Origin: Gigaspora margarita
Taxonomy: Eukaryota; Glomeromycota; Glomeromycetes; Diversisporales; Gigasporaceae
Assembly: GCA_009809945.1 (NCBI GenBank)
Contig: WTPW01000078.1
Span: 343,100-407,099, forward strand
DNA length: 64,000 bases
Direction: 5' to 3'
Made by a program: the position numbers and the translations under genes. The notes under the pieces are model-generated. The model worked only from the letters and a program-made list of their open reading frames with translations. It was not told the origin of the DNA and did no database searches. Positions within the stretch are counted from its first letter, which is position 1; the number at the start of each line of letters is the position of its first letter. Of this stretch, positions 46,918 to 58,045 are shown piece after piece.

Positions 46918-48536
46918 TTGTACAATTTTTCATAATGGCAAGCTAATCTTGCAACATATAGTAGCGACATCATTGGGAATAATTTTACAAATAAATTAAT
47001 TTCTATAGGGTTGGGCCATGAAATTTCTGCCTCTGATTGCGATCTCTCTGGAGTTGATTGGGGTAGTATATTTGTTTGCTGGGAAGCTATTTGAATTAGA
47101 TCTGATATTGGTTGCAAGATATGAGAGAATACTATAGTAATCTCATACCAGAACTTTTCATGTTCCTTGTCTGAGAAATTTGAAATAAAATAATTTAAAA
47201 CAGGATCTTTCAGTGCAATGAATTTGGCATTAATCATATTATAACCATTAATAGAAACTTCTTTAGGCTGTGTACGAGTAAATGAATCAACCATTGATCG
47301 TAAAATAGCAAAAAATGTATTTAGGCTAATGTTATCTGTAGGAATTTTAAGTGGCCTAGTATCTTTACTGCTCTTTTTATCAGAAGAGGTGTTACTAGAT
47401 TTTTTGCTAGAAGTTTTTGGCCTGGCACTTTTGCGCTTCTTTGAGCTTTTGGTATCAGAAAAAGTTATTTTTTTTTGTGGCTTTAACTTCATATTCTTCT
47501 GAATCACTTTCTGAATTACTAGACTCACTAGTCTCAGAGGAACTAGATCCTGATTCATTCTATGAATGTGCTAAGGTATTGGTTTCAAGTTCATTTTCAC
47601 TAGATATTATACTATTTTCGCTATTGCTAGAGTCTGAAAATGATTCATCTGAAATTATATGAGCATTAACACGCTTGGATGATTTCTTTTTTTTGGTCCT
47701 AGATTTTGATTTGGTTTTGCGACAAGAAGATTTGGGCTTGCTAGAATTCTTTTTTATAGCTTTAGCCATTTTAGTCAGATTGATTTGAAGGTTTTCTAAT
47801 TGTCTATGCATATCTTCTACAGGGTCAACATCGGCATAAAAACTATTAGGATCAGGATCGTCACCCATATTTTTTAAAACTTCATCTAAGAAATGATCTA
47901 CACAAATTTTGTTTGCCTTTTCTCTTCCTGAACCAGGCTTTTTAGCTAAAGTCTTTTTAGCATGCTTCATAACCTCTAATAATTGTTTAATGGATTCAGT
48001 ATTTAGATCAACTTGAGTAGGGCAAGGGGGGTTCTGGGACGGCGAATATTCAGATATTTCTTTTGGCTTTTTCAAAGCTAAATTTTCTCTAGAAGCTATT
48101 TGCTCTTCTATAAACCTATTAATATCTTCATTAGAATAAAATTGCTGTCCCAAAATTGGCTTTGGGATTGAATATAAATAAGCTCCAGATAATTGCTCTG
48201 TCTTATATCTTTCAATTTCTTCGAGTTCTGAAAGCAATTCTGATACGGGTCTGTTAATTCCAATATGTTTAATTTCTAATTGATTATCTGGAGAGATGCC
48301 ACGAATAAATTGTAATCGAATTTGCTAGTCATCAATATCTGCTAACCTAGCAAGTTTATGTAACTTAGAATAGAATAAATCTACAGAATCACTGCCTTGG
48401 ACTGTTAAACCAAAGAGCATTCACTGTTTTTCCACAGTAACTGTGGGACAGTTAGTTTTAAGCCAGTATATTGTCTGGCCAAGTCAGATTCCATCTGCTA
48501 CTATAGTTTGTCCGGCATTAGCATTTGGTGCATTGG

Positions 48537-48544
48537 GTAATCGA
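48537..48544. other. Target site duplication GTAATCGA, left copy
   Basis: Identical to 52818-52825 on the other side of the hAT element. Confidence 0.95.
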
Positions 48545-48909
48545 CAGTGTTGGCATTTATTGGAATTGGAATATTTATCTAATTGGAATTGGAACATTTA
48601 GACTAGTCCAAAATATTCCAATAAAAATTTGGACCGGGGGATCGGGGTCCATTAAAATTAGCCAATTAGATTTTCATCACATGGTACAATTTTATTGGAT
48701 AAATATTAGTAATGCGTGACACCGAGATCTGAATTCGAATAGCTCGAATTGACGATAAAATTGCCTTTTTTTCAAACGTCAAGCTTTAAATTTCTTTGTT
48801 AAAAAAAAAACAAGCTAAGGTACGTAGATTTTCTTTCTTTATTCTTTCATTATTCTTCAATCCTCCGCTAACTTTTCTTTTCTGGCGACTCACCATGAAT
48901 TGGTCTTGA

Positions 48910-49210
48910 GAATTTCCAAAACTACCGTAAACTGCCGCATACAAGACTCCCCAGATATTAGACCTCTATATACTAGACTCGGGTGTGAATCTCAAAATCT
49001 ACAATAACCAAATGTGGCTTTGTTTAATATCTAGGCTGTCCACTATGAATGAAAAACAAGCTTTTTAAATTTTTCTTTCTAATGGTACAAATGTATTAGA
49101 CAAGGAGTTTAATATTGATTGGTGGTGTAAGAGACCCGGGTCTTTTATACGGCAGTTTACAGTGCATAGGTAGGGTAGAGACCTGGGTCTTTTATAAGGC
49201 AATTTACAGT
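48910..49210. repeat. Inverted and direct repeats around AGACCCGGGTCTTTTATA
   Basis: Two direct copies of AGACCCGGGTCTTTTATACG / AGACCTGGGTCTTTTATAAG followed by GCAGTTTACAGTGCATAG-like sequence (49131 and 49189), and an inverted copy TAAACTGCCGCATACAAGAC at about 48928. Lies in the non-coding left part of the hAT element. Confidence 0.5.
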
Positions 49211-50073
49211 ACATAGCAGAGGCATATTGTGATTAAGCGGGAAAATAGTATAGTAATTAGGGTATTAACTATTTGTTAGTTAAGAATTATGCCGCTATTC
49301 TTTTACAGGGCTTCAGCAATGGTAATACAAATAATAGGTTAGTAAATTTTTTTACTCTTTATTACTGTATTTCGATTCCTGGTCTTTATTAATGACAATT
49401 CTCTTTGATTTGGGTGCGTTAATTTTCAAGCCAATAATTTTTTGGTGCATTACAAGAAGCAACGCTACCAAAAATTTGATTATTGTGCACGAAATGTCTT
49501 AAGCCACTATATATTTAGGCAAACGACGATTTTAAGATTAGAGAGTTAGATTATTCACGGATCAATTAATATCTATAATGAGAGGTTCATTTATTATATC
49601 TGATATAGATTGTTCGATAATAATAAACTATTTCGATTAATAGCTGTTCAATGCCGATGATTTTTTTATTGCATTCATACATCAGAAGAATATTTATATT
49701 ATTATTTATTTTATTTATTATCAGTCAGTTTTAATAACAATAATCGAGACTGAATTCTGATAATAGGTAAATGCATTACATTTATTATTGTAATACAAAT
49801 TTCGATATAACCAAGTATATATTTTCTTACGTGACCTACTTTAATGCCACTTTTTACTCTAATTTCACACGGATGACAATATTCCAAGATTATATATCTA
49901 TTAGTATAGCCCGTATTGTTATAAAATATTATTCGTCATTCGCATCTATTTAAAAAAATATATAATATTAAACTTGTATAGATTTTACTGACAATAACGT
50001 CTATTTTGTCATAACAATAAAATTTTAAAATTATTCGTAATGGCACAATCTACTTACCAGTAATATAGTTTTA

Positions 50074-52518
50074 TTAAAGCATACTCAAATACGCAGGTGC
50101 ACCCAATGAGTCTTCAAATAGGTCTTGTAATAACCATTTCGAATTATTATCATCAGCAGGATGGGTTTCTCCTATTCTGCTATTATTGAGTTCTAATTCC
50201 TCATTTTCGTTATCTTCAGTTTCTTGTTGATATTCATTTTCCAATAATGCAATCCACCGATTTACAAAAGTTTCCCAACCTGTTACTGATGTAATATCAC
50301 CTTCTTCTTCATCTTCCTCTATATCTTCGTCATCCGAAACATTATAATTGTTTGAGCTTACTTCAAATAAACTATCTGAATTTTCTCTTGGTAATGGAGT
50401 AGTAGCATTTGTATTATAAAAATTTTCTCGTACTTTTGAAATTTCTTTAGATTTTTGATTTTGCAAAATTTCAGTTCGAAGTTGTGTCATTGCTACTACT
50501 TTTTATAACTGTATACAAGAAATTTAACACAAAAAATTTTTAAAATAGCATTTTTATTAAAATTTATTTACCTCTAACCTACTACGTCTAGATGAATGCA
50601 GCCATCCCATACAAGAAAACATTCGTTCCACTGAAGCTGTTGTAATACTAATTGAGAATACTCGTGTTGCAATGTGTGCTATTTCCTTTTTTTCATTATA
50701 TAAAAACTGCCAATAACGAAGTACGTCCCCTTGAAACTGTAAATATGTATTATTATCAAAAGGATATATTTGGTCCATATACTCTTGTAATTCTAATAAA
50801 AGAATAGTTGGAGGTTCTAAAAACCAAGCTTGATAATAATATACCATCCAACGTCCTAAAGAAACCAAAGATAAGCCATTTAATAGCTTATTAAATTTTG
50901 TATCTCGATATTCAGGATGCAATATAAATGAAATTAATAAAAGGGGTTGTTCCCAGGATTTCCAACGATGTTCAAGGTGGCTTAAAAGAAAATTAAGAAG
51001 ATCAGAATTTATAAGACCCTTGACAATTCTTGTAATCCAGCCAAAGGTATGTAAAACTTCATATAACCGTGCTTTATCAGTTTGTAGTTTGTTAAGAGCA
51101 GAGCAATATGGTTCTAGAAGATTTTCTAGTTGTTTTAATAATTTCCACTAGTCTGGATTAGATATATTGGCAAGAATATCGTATGGAAAATTATATAATG
51201 CAGGATCACTTGATTCTTTAATCTTGTTTGCGAGACTCTAAATAAATTTTAATTTAGTTTTAATATTTTACAATATATATAATTTAAACCTTTATAGCTT
51301 ACTTTTAAGGCAGCTTTAGATTTATTAATACTTGCGAAACAATAAAAGTGTGAGCTCCATCTTGTATCATTTGGTGCAATAAAAATAACATACTTATTAT
51401 GTAAAGCTTTTTGTTCATCGCGCAAACGAGCAAGCTAAAAAGATGATCGGTTAAAAAAACTAATAAGTTTAATAGCTTCTTCACTAATTGTTTTAAATGA
51501 GCTTGATTGTTTAAAAATATCACCAACACACAGATTAAGTTGGTGTGCGAAGCACGGAATAAAGATCTTTGAACGTTGTCGCAAGCGTAGTCTTTTTCTA
51601 TAAAAATAAAATTAAAAATAAATAAAATTAATTAATATAAAGATATTTTTAATAAAAAATTTATTACTTTCCTAGCAGCTGAAAATTCAGCTGAAGAATC
51701 TGTTACAATGGCATTTACTTTTATATTTTTTTCTTCAATTAATTTATAGTATTTTCGGTCCAATTAACTACATCTTGCCAACAAAATCGTATATTACTAA
51801 TATCATCTGCTCCCCATATTATAATTTTTCCTTCTAAAGTAATTAACAAACTACCAAGTAAATTTTTTTTTCGAATATTCTTCCACCCGTCATATGCTAA
51901 GGTTACACCTTCTTTATCAAGAATAGCAATTTGTTGCTGATTTGTTTTACTTTCTTTTGTATATGTTTTTAAAATAGATCCTGATAATGCACGTCAATTT
52001 GGTAACTCAAGATAGGGATTTGCAAATTGAAAAAGATCTCGTACTTCTGGATTTTCAACCCAAGCACAACCAGAAGAAACAATAGCCTTTAATAGTAATT
52101 CATTAAATTTTGTTTTTTGTTTATCAGATAATAGTTTTTCTAATTCAGAAAATATATCATCAATATGGCGTTGTCGTTTAGATGAAGAACTTTCTATTGA
52201 CATATGTGTCGAAGATGAAATAATTGATAAATTGTCATCATCATCTATACTAGAAGTAATTGGTCTTTTGTTTGTTTTTTTTGGTTGAATTTCTAAAATT
52301 TTTTCANGTTCTGACTCAGAATATTTAGATATAAAATATTGACATTGTTTTAAATGACTGCGACAAGTTTTTTGAGTATTTGCAAACTTTTCTTTAACAG
52401 CTTCACCATGTCCAAGGGCTTCAATACAAGACNGACAAACTGCATATCGATTACATGAATTTGCCATTTGGTCCAAAATAAGAAAATATGGTGTAAGAAT
52501 ATGTGGTTTTTTACCCAT
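50074..52518 (-). pseudogene. hAT transposase (lightly damaged)
   Basis: From ATG 52518: a BED-like Cys/His N-terminus (CIEALGHG to CRSHLKQC), a Ser/Asp-rich linker, FQFANPYLELPN, a stop at 51994 (TGA, family Arg), LAYDGWKNI with the first catalytic Asp (about 51880), a one-base slip near 51763, KVNAIVTDSSAEF with the second Asp (about 51700), an intron at about 51601-51670, another near 51235-51300, RWMVYYYQAW (about 50850), the dimerisation block ATRVFSISITTASVERMFS (about 50640), an intron near 50505-50570, and an acidic C-terminal tail to 50074. It is far less decayed than the hAT at 484-2921, so it is the younger insertion. Confidence 0.85.
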
Positions 52519-54708
52519 ATTGATATTACTGTATTAATATGATTAAAGTAATATTACGTAAAAAAATTTTTTTAAATATTTATATATTTTTGTAATGTAA
52601 TACAAAAAAAAATTAAAATTAAATAAATTGAAATTGGACTGGAATTGGACTAGAATTGGACTGGAATTGGACTATATTCAATAAATAAATAATAAAATTT
52701 GGATATTGTCCAATGCCAATGGTTTCAATATGTATTGGAATTTTTTGGATTGGTCCGAATTCCAATAGTCCAATAATTCAATAAAATTTTATTGATCATT
52801 GTCCAATGCCAACACTGGTAATCGATCTGTTGGGCACCCATCAGCAAAAGACCAGTCTTCATCAAATACTGTATGAGCTAGAATAACAATATTTCTAGTC
52901 TGGCCCATGCACCATGTTTTAAATTTGCTTCAAGTTGTACTGCTGTTTGTTCCTGGGTCGCACCTAAATTGGCTTGGCTAGTAAATAAGTTTCTCAATTT
53001 CCAATTCTTTTTTCGAAGAGATCTTTCATACCAATCTTTAGCATCACCTTTGAGGCATGTTTCAAAAAGATCATGAGCTCGAACTCTATCAGCATGTCCA
53101 GCTGTTACATCAATTCCTACAGCCACAAGATATGAGCAAAAAGAATCAATAAATTCTTCGAGATCCTCATCGGGATAGCCATTAAAATTTGGGGGTGGGC
53201 AGTGTTGTACGTTTTGGCTGTCCACAGCCTTTTTTGGCTTGTCCATGTCCAAAATTGTCCAAACGTCCAAGATTGTCCAAAGCTTGTTTAGGCTTTAATA
53301 ATTAATAAATCTATCTAAAAAATATATAACTATATATTTTTTTAGATGCTGAACATATTCCAGTTAAAATTAAAATAGGTTATCTTAATAAAATTTTAAG
53401 TAATTTTACTTTATTTAATTGTCCAAGATTGTCCAAGATTGTTCAAATCATTGTCCAAAGCTGTCCCGTGACAACACTGGGGGTGGGTATCTAGCTATTC
53501 CTATTCATTGTATATTTGGTGAGTTATTCTGTAGCGCAAAAATTTGTTGATTTAAATTATTAATTAATTGTTCTAAATTTTGGGCCCGTGTTTTCTACTT
53601 GCCCCACTTATTTTGTATAGTCCTGCATCTATTTTTCCATTTGTTGTATCGATTCGTTGTAAGATTTAAGAGATGCATAGTGATTGCTCCATCTGTATTA
53701 CAATCCTGTGGTTGTTGATAGGTTTGTTTATTCTTGAATCTTAATGCAAAGCTTTCTAGAAGCAATTCTGATATCTGCCTTTTTTGTGTGCAGATTGTAA
53801 TTTAGCTATCAAGTTCTCGAGATTTAAATATATTATGTTGAGTTCTGTAGGCCTCATAAGCCTGGTGAAGAAGATTATAGTCATTTTGAAGCATGGCTAA
53901 CTGGGTTTGTGAATTGGCAAACTGGCTCTGTGAATTGGTTAACTGGGTTTGTAAATTGGCATACTGGGTCTATGAATCAGCTAACTGGGTTTGCAAATTT
54001 ATTAGCTAGATCTGCAAATCTGCTACTTGATTTTCTGTATTAATTGTATGAGCATTCACCCATGGATATATATCTAGTACCAATCTTTCAAACCTATTGC
54101 TGGCATCTGAAATTATATTAAAATAATTTACAATACTATTTATTGTAGGTGCTATTGTAACTGGGCTTTGAAAATATTGCCTAATATTATTAATCTTTCA
54201 CTAAATCCTATTATTTTGGATTGTGGCTTGATTTTTAGGAAGAGATAATATTTGGGGGGATCCTGGTTGTTGATCTATTTCTATATTATCATTGGAATTT
54301 TTATACAAAACAAGTATTTTTTCATTAAGCTTGTCTATTTCATCCTGAAAAATTACTAACCGCTTCTCTATATAATTGATATAATTTTCTTGATTTTTAG
54401 AATCTTCAATCACCTTTTCTAACTTTTCTTTAAGATAGTAAATTTCTAACCGCAATGGGTCTAGCTCCTTATCCTAAATTGAGATTTCTTTTTCAAGATA
54501 ATTAATATAATCCTCTTTTGAGACAAGATCATGTTGAAATTTGCAGACCCGATCTTGTATTGCTAATAAGGCACCTTTAAATTGCTCGATTCTTTCCCTC
54601 ATTTCCCTTTTTTTCTCATAAATTCGAAAAAAAAGATAGTTATCTGTTTTTTTTTTAAATATATTTAGTTCCACAGATCATAGATCAAGGGACTGAGCTG
54701 GCTCAAAA

Positions 54709-55762
54709 ATGTTGTCTATTCCTATAATACAAATAGATTCTGGAAATGTTCGTGAACTAGATATATCTATTGCTTTGCGTAAGATTTATTATTAGCCTAA
54801 TGGCTATCAAAGAACTATGAAAAAATTGTATGAAGCTTCTTTAAAAGCTGGATACGATTTTTCTATAGATGAGGTGTGTAATTGGCTTGAAAAACAGGCT
54901 TTATATCAGATTCATAAACCCCAGCCAAGATTTATTCCTAGAGCCTCATTTAATAGTATACAGATTTCTAATGAATACCATTAAGCTGATATTTTTTATA
55001 TGCCCCATGACTGAATTAATAATATAATTTATAAATATTGCTTATGTATAGTAGATGTAGCTTTATGATTTAAGTGGGCAGTTCCTTTAGCTGATAGGTT
55101 GGCTTATTCTGTGACCAAGACCTTTAAGAAAGTTTATAGTAATTTCAAGTGCCCTCTTATTTGGCCTAAATTATTAATGGTTGATCCTGGTTCTAAATTT
55201 AAATCTAATTGTAAAGAATTAATAGAAAAAATATAATATTAAAATTAAAGTTGGCACGTCTCATAGAAGCCAAGGTATTGTTGAAAGATTTAATTGCACT
55301 TTAGCTGAAAAATTGTTTTGTTTGCAGAATACTTTTGATTTATTATTATCTATATCTAAGAGATCGAGAGCTTGGATTAAAAATCTTTATATAATTATTG
55401 ATAACCTTAATAATTCGGTAACTAGATTAATTGGTATGGCCCCAGCAAAAGCCATAAAAATAAAACAGATTATTTCGATATCTTCTAAATTATACAATGG
55501 GCCTGTGGGATTTAATGAGTTTAAACTGGATTATAATACTTTGGTTAGATATTTACTTGAACCCGGTGAGTTAGAAATGTGGCCTAAAAGAGCGCCTGAC
55601 TATAATTGAAGTCCTCAAATTTATCATATTAAGGAATCTTTGGTACAAAAAAATCAGCCAATCTTATATTGGCTAGAAGATGATAAAGGCAATGGTCCGA
55701 AGTGGTCTTTTGTTAGAGAAGAGCTTCAAATTATTTTTTCTGACACAGAATTGCCACCCTAG
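54709..55762 (+). pseudogene. Retrovirus-like integrase of the Maverick/Polinton
   Basis: Inserts the element DNA and makes the 6-bp duplication. From ATG 54709: MLSIPIIQIDSGN, a helical N-terminal region with GYDFSIDEVCNWLEKQALYQ (about 54850), IHKPQPRFIPRA, first catalytic Asp in ADIFYMPHD (about 54995), VDVAL-FKWAVPL (about 55045), second Asp in LMVDPGSKFKSN (about 55180), the Glu in GIVERFNCTLAEKL (about 55275), and a chromo-like C-terminal stretch ILYWLEDDKGNGPKWSFVR (about 55665). Stops at 54793, 54982, 55012, 55066 and a small disruption near 55230 break it; the D-D-E residues survive. It starts only 35 bp from, and divergent to, the coiled-coil gag-like frame. Confidence 0.85.
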
Positions 55763-55902
55763 TGGGTGTTTATAATTTAAAAATTTTATGATATAAAAGA
55801 TGCTTGTGGAACACTTCAAGTTGGTGTTCCTGGCCTTTTATAAATTAAGAAAATCTTCTGCTTCTTTATCGATTTGGGCTTCTTTGACGAAATGGTCTTT
55901 GG

Positions 55903-56217
55903 CTAATTTGTAATATAACTTATATAATTCCATAATAGAATTAAGAATCTTTGGATCCCGGCCATAAAATCTTTGTAGTCATCTTTGATTTTACGATATT
56001 TTTCTTCATTAGAAAATATTGGCATAGCCAAATTTAGTATATATTCTTCTGGGTCTTCCGCCTGGCGTAATTTTCTAATTCTTTCTTTATAGTTTTGCAT
56101 GAACTTGTCATCTTTTGGTTTTCTATAATAGAGGCCTGCTTTGATTACATTAATTAAAGCTTGCTTGACTTCTTTGTATATGGGCTTGGCTTCGGTGAAT
56201 AGATTTTGTATACTCAT
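55903..56217 (-). CDS. 104-residue minus-strand frame, unrecognised
   Basis: An intact ATG-initiated frame rich in Lys, Glu and Tyr (LFTEAKPIYKEVKQALINVI, YKERIRKLRQAEDPEEYILN). Predicted mostly helical; no known motif. It is convergent with the integrase. Its intactness in a heavily mutated element is worth noting. Confidence 0.45.
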   Translation of the reverse strand: MSIQNLFTEAKPIYKEVKQALINVIKAGLYYRKPKDDKFMQNYKERIRKLRQAEDPEEYILNLAMPIFSNEEKYRKIKDDYKDFMAGIQRFLILLWNYISYITN

Positions 56218-56296
56218 TGTAAGGGTGTTTGTTTACTATATAATACTTATAAAATTGTTTTATTTAAATAATAAAAATTTATTAAATATATATATT

Positions 56297-56920
56297 ATGC
56301 ACAGTGAATATTTTTGACCATTTATTAAGCTTACAGGTAAAACTTGCGGAAAATCCTGTATGCGTGAAGAAGGGTGTTCTATTCATTGGAAATATGTTAG
56401 AAAATTAGAACTTATTCCTTGTAGTAAAAGTAGATATAAACAATAAAGTTCCTCAAATTCAAATCAAATCAAATATTGGGTCAATTTGAATTTGATCAAA
56501 TCAAATTGACCCTAATTTGAATTTGATTTGATTCAAATATTTGGATTTGAATTTGATTTGAATTTGAATTTTTAATAGTAATTTCAAATCAAATCAAATA
56601 TTTGTCAAATCAAATCAAATTTGGCCAGATTTGAATTTGATCAAATCAAATATAGTCAAATTTGAATTTGAATTTGATCAAATATTTGATTCAAATATTT
56701 GAAGATCAAATCAAATTGCAGAACCCTAGTAAACAATATACTAGATCAAATTCTGGTCGATGCCCTATACATATAAGAGAGTACTATACCTCACAATATT
56801 ATTATAAGCTTCGAAATGGAGTTGTTTGATTCAGGAAAAAGTGATGCTTTGATTCAAAAAGCAATTGATGATTTGCTTTTAGAGCTATCAGAAAACCTGC
56901 CTTCTTACAATTCTTGAAAT
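56297..56920 (+). pseudogene. Small Cys-rich frame near the right end, interrupted by a MITE
   Basis: ATG 56297 reads MHSEYF, a TGA, then KLTGKTCGKSCMREEGCSIHW and LIPCSKSRYK up to the MITE at 56444. It resumes at 56729 with GRCPIHIREYYTSQYYYKL. A second short frame from 56817 (MELFDSGKSDALIQKAIDD) follows. The Cys spacing could bind zinc. Function unknown. Confidence 0.4.
56444..56728. mobile_element. AAATTTGAATTTGATTTGA MITE, copy 1
   Basis: 285 bp, ends TAAAGTTCC / TAGGGTTC, interior almost wholly CAAATCAAAT/TTTGAATTTG words. Flanked by ATAAACAA (56436-56443) and GTAAACAA (56729-56736), an 8-bp duplication with one transition. Copy 2 at 63469-63753 is exactly the same length, inverted. 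Confidence 0.85.
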
Positions 56921-56960
56921 TTTAGTATCTGTATTTGAAATTTAAGTATCTATATCCAAA

Positions 56961-57616
56961 ATTTCAGTAGCCTGATATCATTTTTTTGTCCTAATTTTAA
57001 TATCAAGATCCGAAATTTTAGTAAATATATCTGAAATTTTGGTACCCGGATCTGAAAAATAGCTATCTATGTCTGAAATTTTGGTACCCAGATATCAAAA
57101 TTTTGGTATCAAGATCCGAAATATCTGAAATTTTGGTACCTGAGTAACATAATTTTGGTACCCATATTTGAAATTTTGGTACTCTGCCATAGCAGGGTAC
57201 CAAAATTTGTCCTTTGCTAGATAGAGTTAAATCGCTTTTTGAATTAATTCTAGAATAACATAGAAAATAGTATACATATTAGACTTGAATAGGCTCACAG
57301 AGAAGCACGCTTGGACACTTCGGTCCTCAGTGCTCTCAGCTCATTTTAAGGGCAAGCAATATAGCATAATTGTTTTGTTATCTTGTTTGGGATTAAAAAT
57401 ATAACCAGAACGTTAACAAAGACTATGTACTCTTTAATGTTAGAAGCCCAAATTTAGGAGTAAGAAGAGTAAGTTAACAGGATTTGGCTCTATCGCAATT
57501 TAGAGCTTGAATTCGATATATGATTAAATATATCTAGAAAGGTTTGTAAAGATGCCTAGAGCCTCTTCTGGATACATTTTGGTAATTTTGTCCTAGAACC
57601 CTTCTTTTTGACCTAC
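56961..57616. repeat. Right terminal inverted repeat of the Maverick/Polinton
   Basis: Inverted match of 37030-37709, with the same division into a GGTACC-unit part and a unique outer part. The junction palindrome at 57178-57201 is centred on CTGCCATAGCAG. Confidence 0.9.
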
Positions 57617-57622
57617 TGGAAC
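57617..57622. other. Target site duplication, right copy (TGGAAC)
   Basis: Pairs with 37024-37029. Confidence 0.85.
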
Positions 57623-58045
57623 TTTTTTCTGATATTCTCTTTAAATAGTTCAAAATCCTTTCTATCCTCTTCCGTCATATCACTTTCTATTTTCCTTTTA
57701 TCTTTTTTAACGCATCTACCTAATTCTACTATTAATTTGTCTAGTCTTGGCCTCTTTTTGCCATCTCTAGCAGCTCTTGTTTTGTATATCTTCTTTTTCA
57801 GAATGTGCTTCATCGCTATTTTCAAAATGCTTTTTTCTAATGCCTTCCATATCGAGTCTAGTGCACCTTCTGTTTCATCTTCAACCATCAGGTTGTTATC
57901 TATTAACCACTTTTTTACTGCCCCTGCTCTGGTTATTCTTTCATACAACTCTATTCTATAATTTTCTCAGTCTTCCTGCTTTGCTTTGTTATACAGAAAT
58001 ATTGTTCTTGAATAACCTTTTTTCTTTGCTATAACTCTACTATAA

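Larger units (their letters stand above)
48545..52817 (-). mobile_element. Near-complete hAT transposon, 4.27 kb, inside the gag-like gene
   Basis: Begins CAGTGTTGGCATTTATTGGA and ends with the complement AATGCCAACACTG, so the terminal repeat is CAGTGTTGGCATT. GTAATCGA lies on both sides (48537-48544, 52818-52825). Subterminal GGAATTGGA/CCAATTCCA motifs cluster at both ends (48550-48615, 52625-52775). The transposase is on the minus strand (50074-52518). About 1.5 kb of non-coding sequence fills the left side (see 48910-49210). Confidence 0.93.
46380..54674 (-). pseudogene. Gag-like protein gene with retropepsin-type protease, split by a hAT element
   Basis: On the minus strand from about 54674: two coiled-coil segments (54474-54674 and 54201-54455, KEDYINYLEKEISI, YLKEKLEKVIEDSK), the gag-like core PPPNFNGYPDEDLEEFIDSF and AKDWYERSLRKKNW (about 53000-53210), the hAT insertion, then continuing at 48540 with NAPNANAG, YWLKTNCPTVTVEK, DSVDLFYSKLHKLARL and LQFIRGISPDNQLEI (about 48310), a long Lys/Ser-rich basic and acidic region (47560-48237, 46902-47558), and the protease MIDSRANCSVIL (about 46900) with WILLGTPWLDRAG (about 46660). 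The active-site triad reads DSR where DSG is expected (GGA to AGA). No reverse transcriptase, RNase H or LTR is seen beside it. Confidence 0.75.
37030..57616. mobile_element. 20.6-kb Maverick/Polinton-type element inserted in the LINE
   Basis: Long inverted terminal repeats (37030-37709 and 56961-57616), ends AGTAGG...CCTAC(T), and a 6-bp duplication TGGAAC match Maverick/Polintons. It carries a protein-primed family B DNA polymerase (37801-42124, plus) and a retrovirus-like integrase (54709-55762, plus), the two hallmark genes. Other contents: unrecognised plus-strand remnants (44.6-46.4 kb), a minus-strand gag-like gene with retropepsin (46.6-54.7 kb) interrupted by a hAT element, a minus-strand 104-residue frame and a small Cys-rich frame near the right end. 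I see no FtsK-type ATPase, adenain-type protease or capsid gene. An N gap at 42586-43539 could hide little. Confidence 0.85.

Noticed and set aside
37030-57616. LTR retrotransposon interpretation of the 20.6-kb element
   Set aside because: The terminal repeats are inverted, not direct, and the duplication is 6 bp; a DNA polymerase is present and no reverse transcriptase lies inside.
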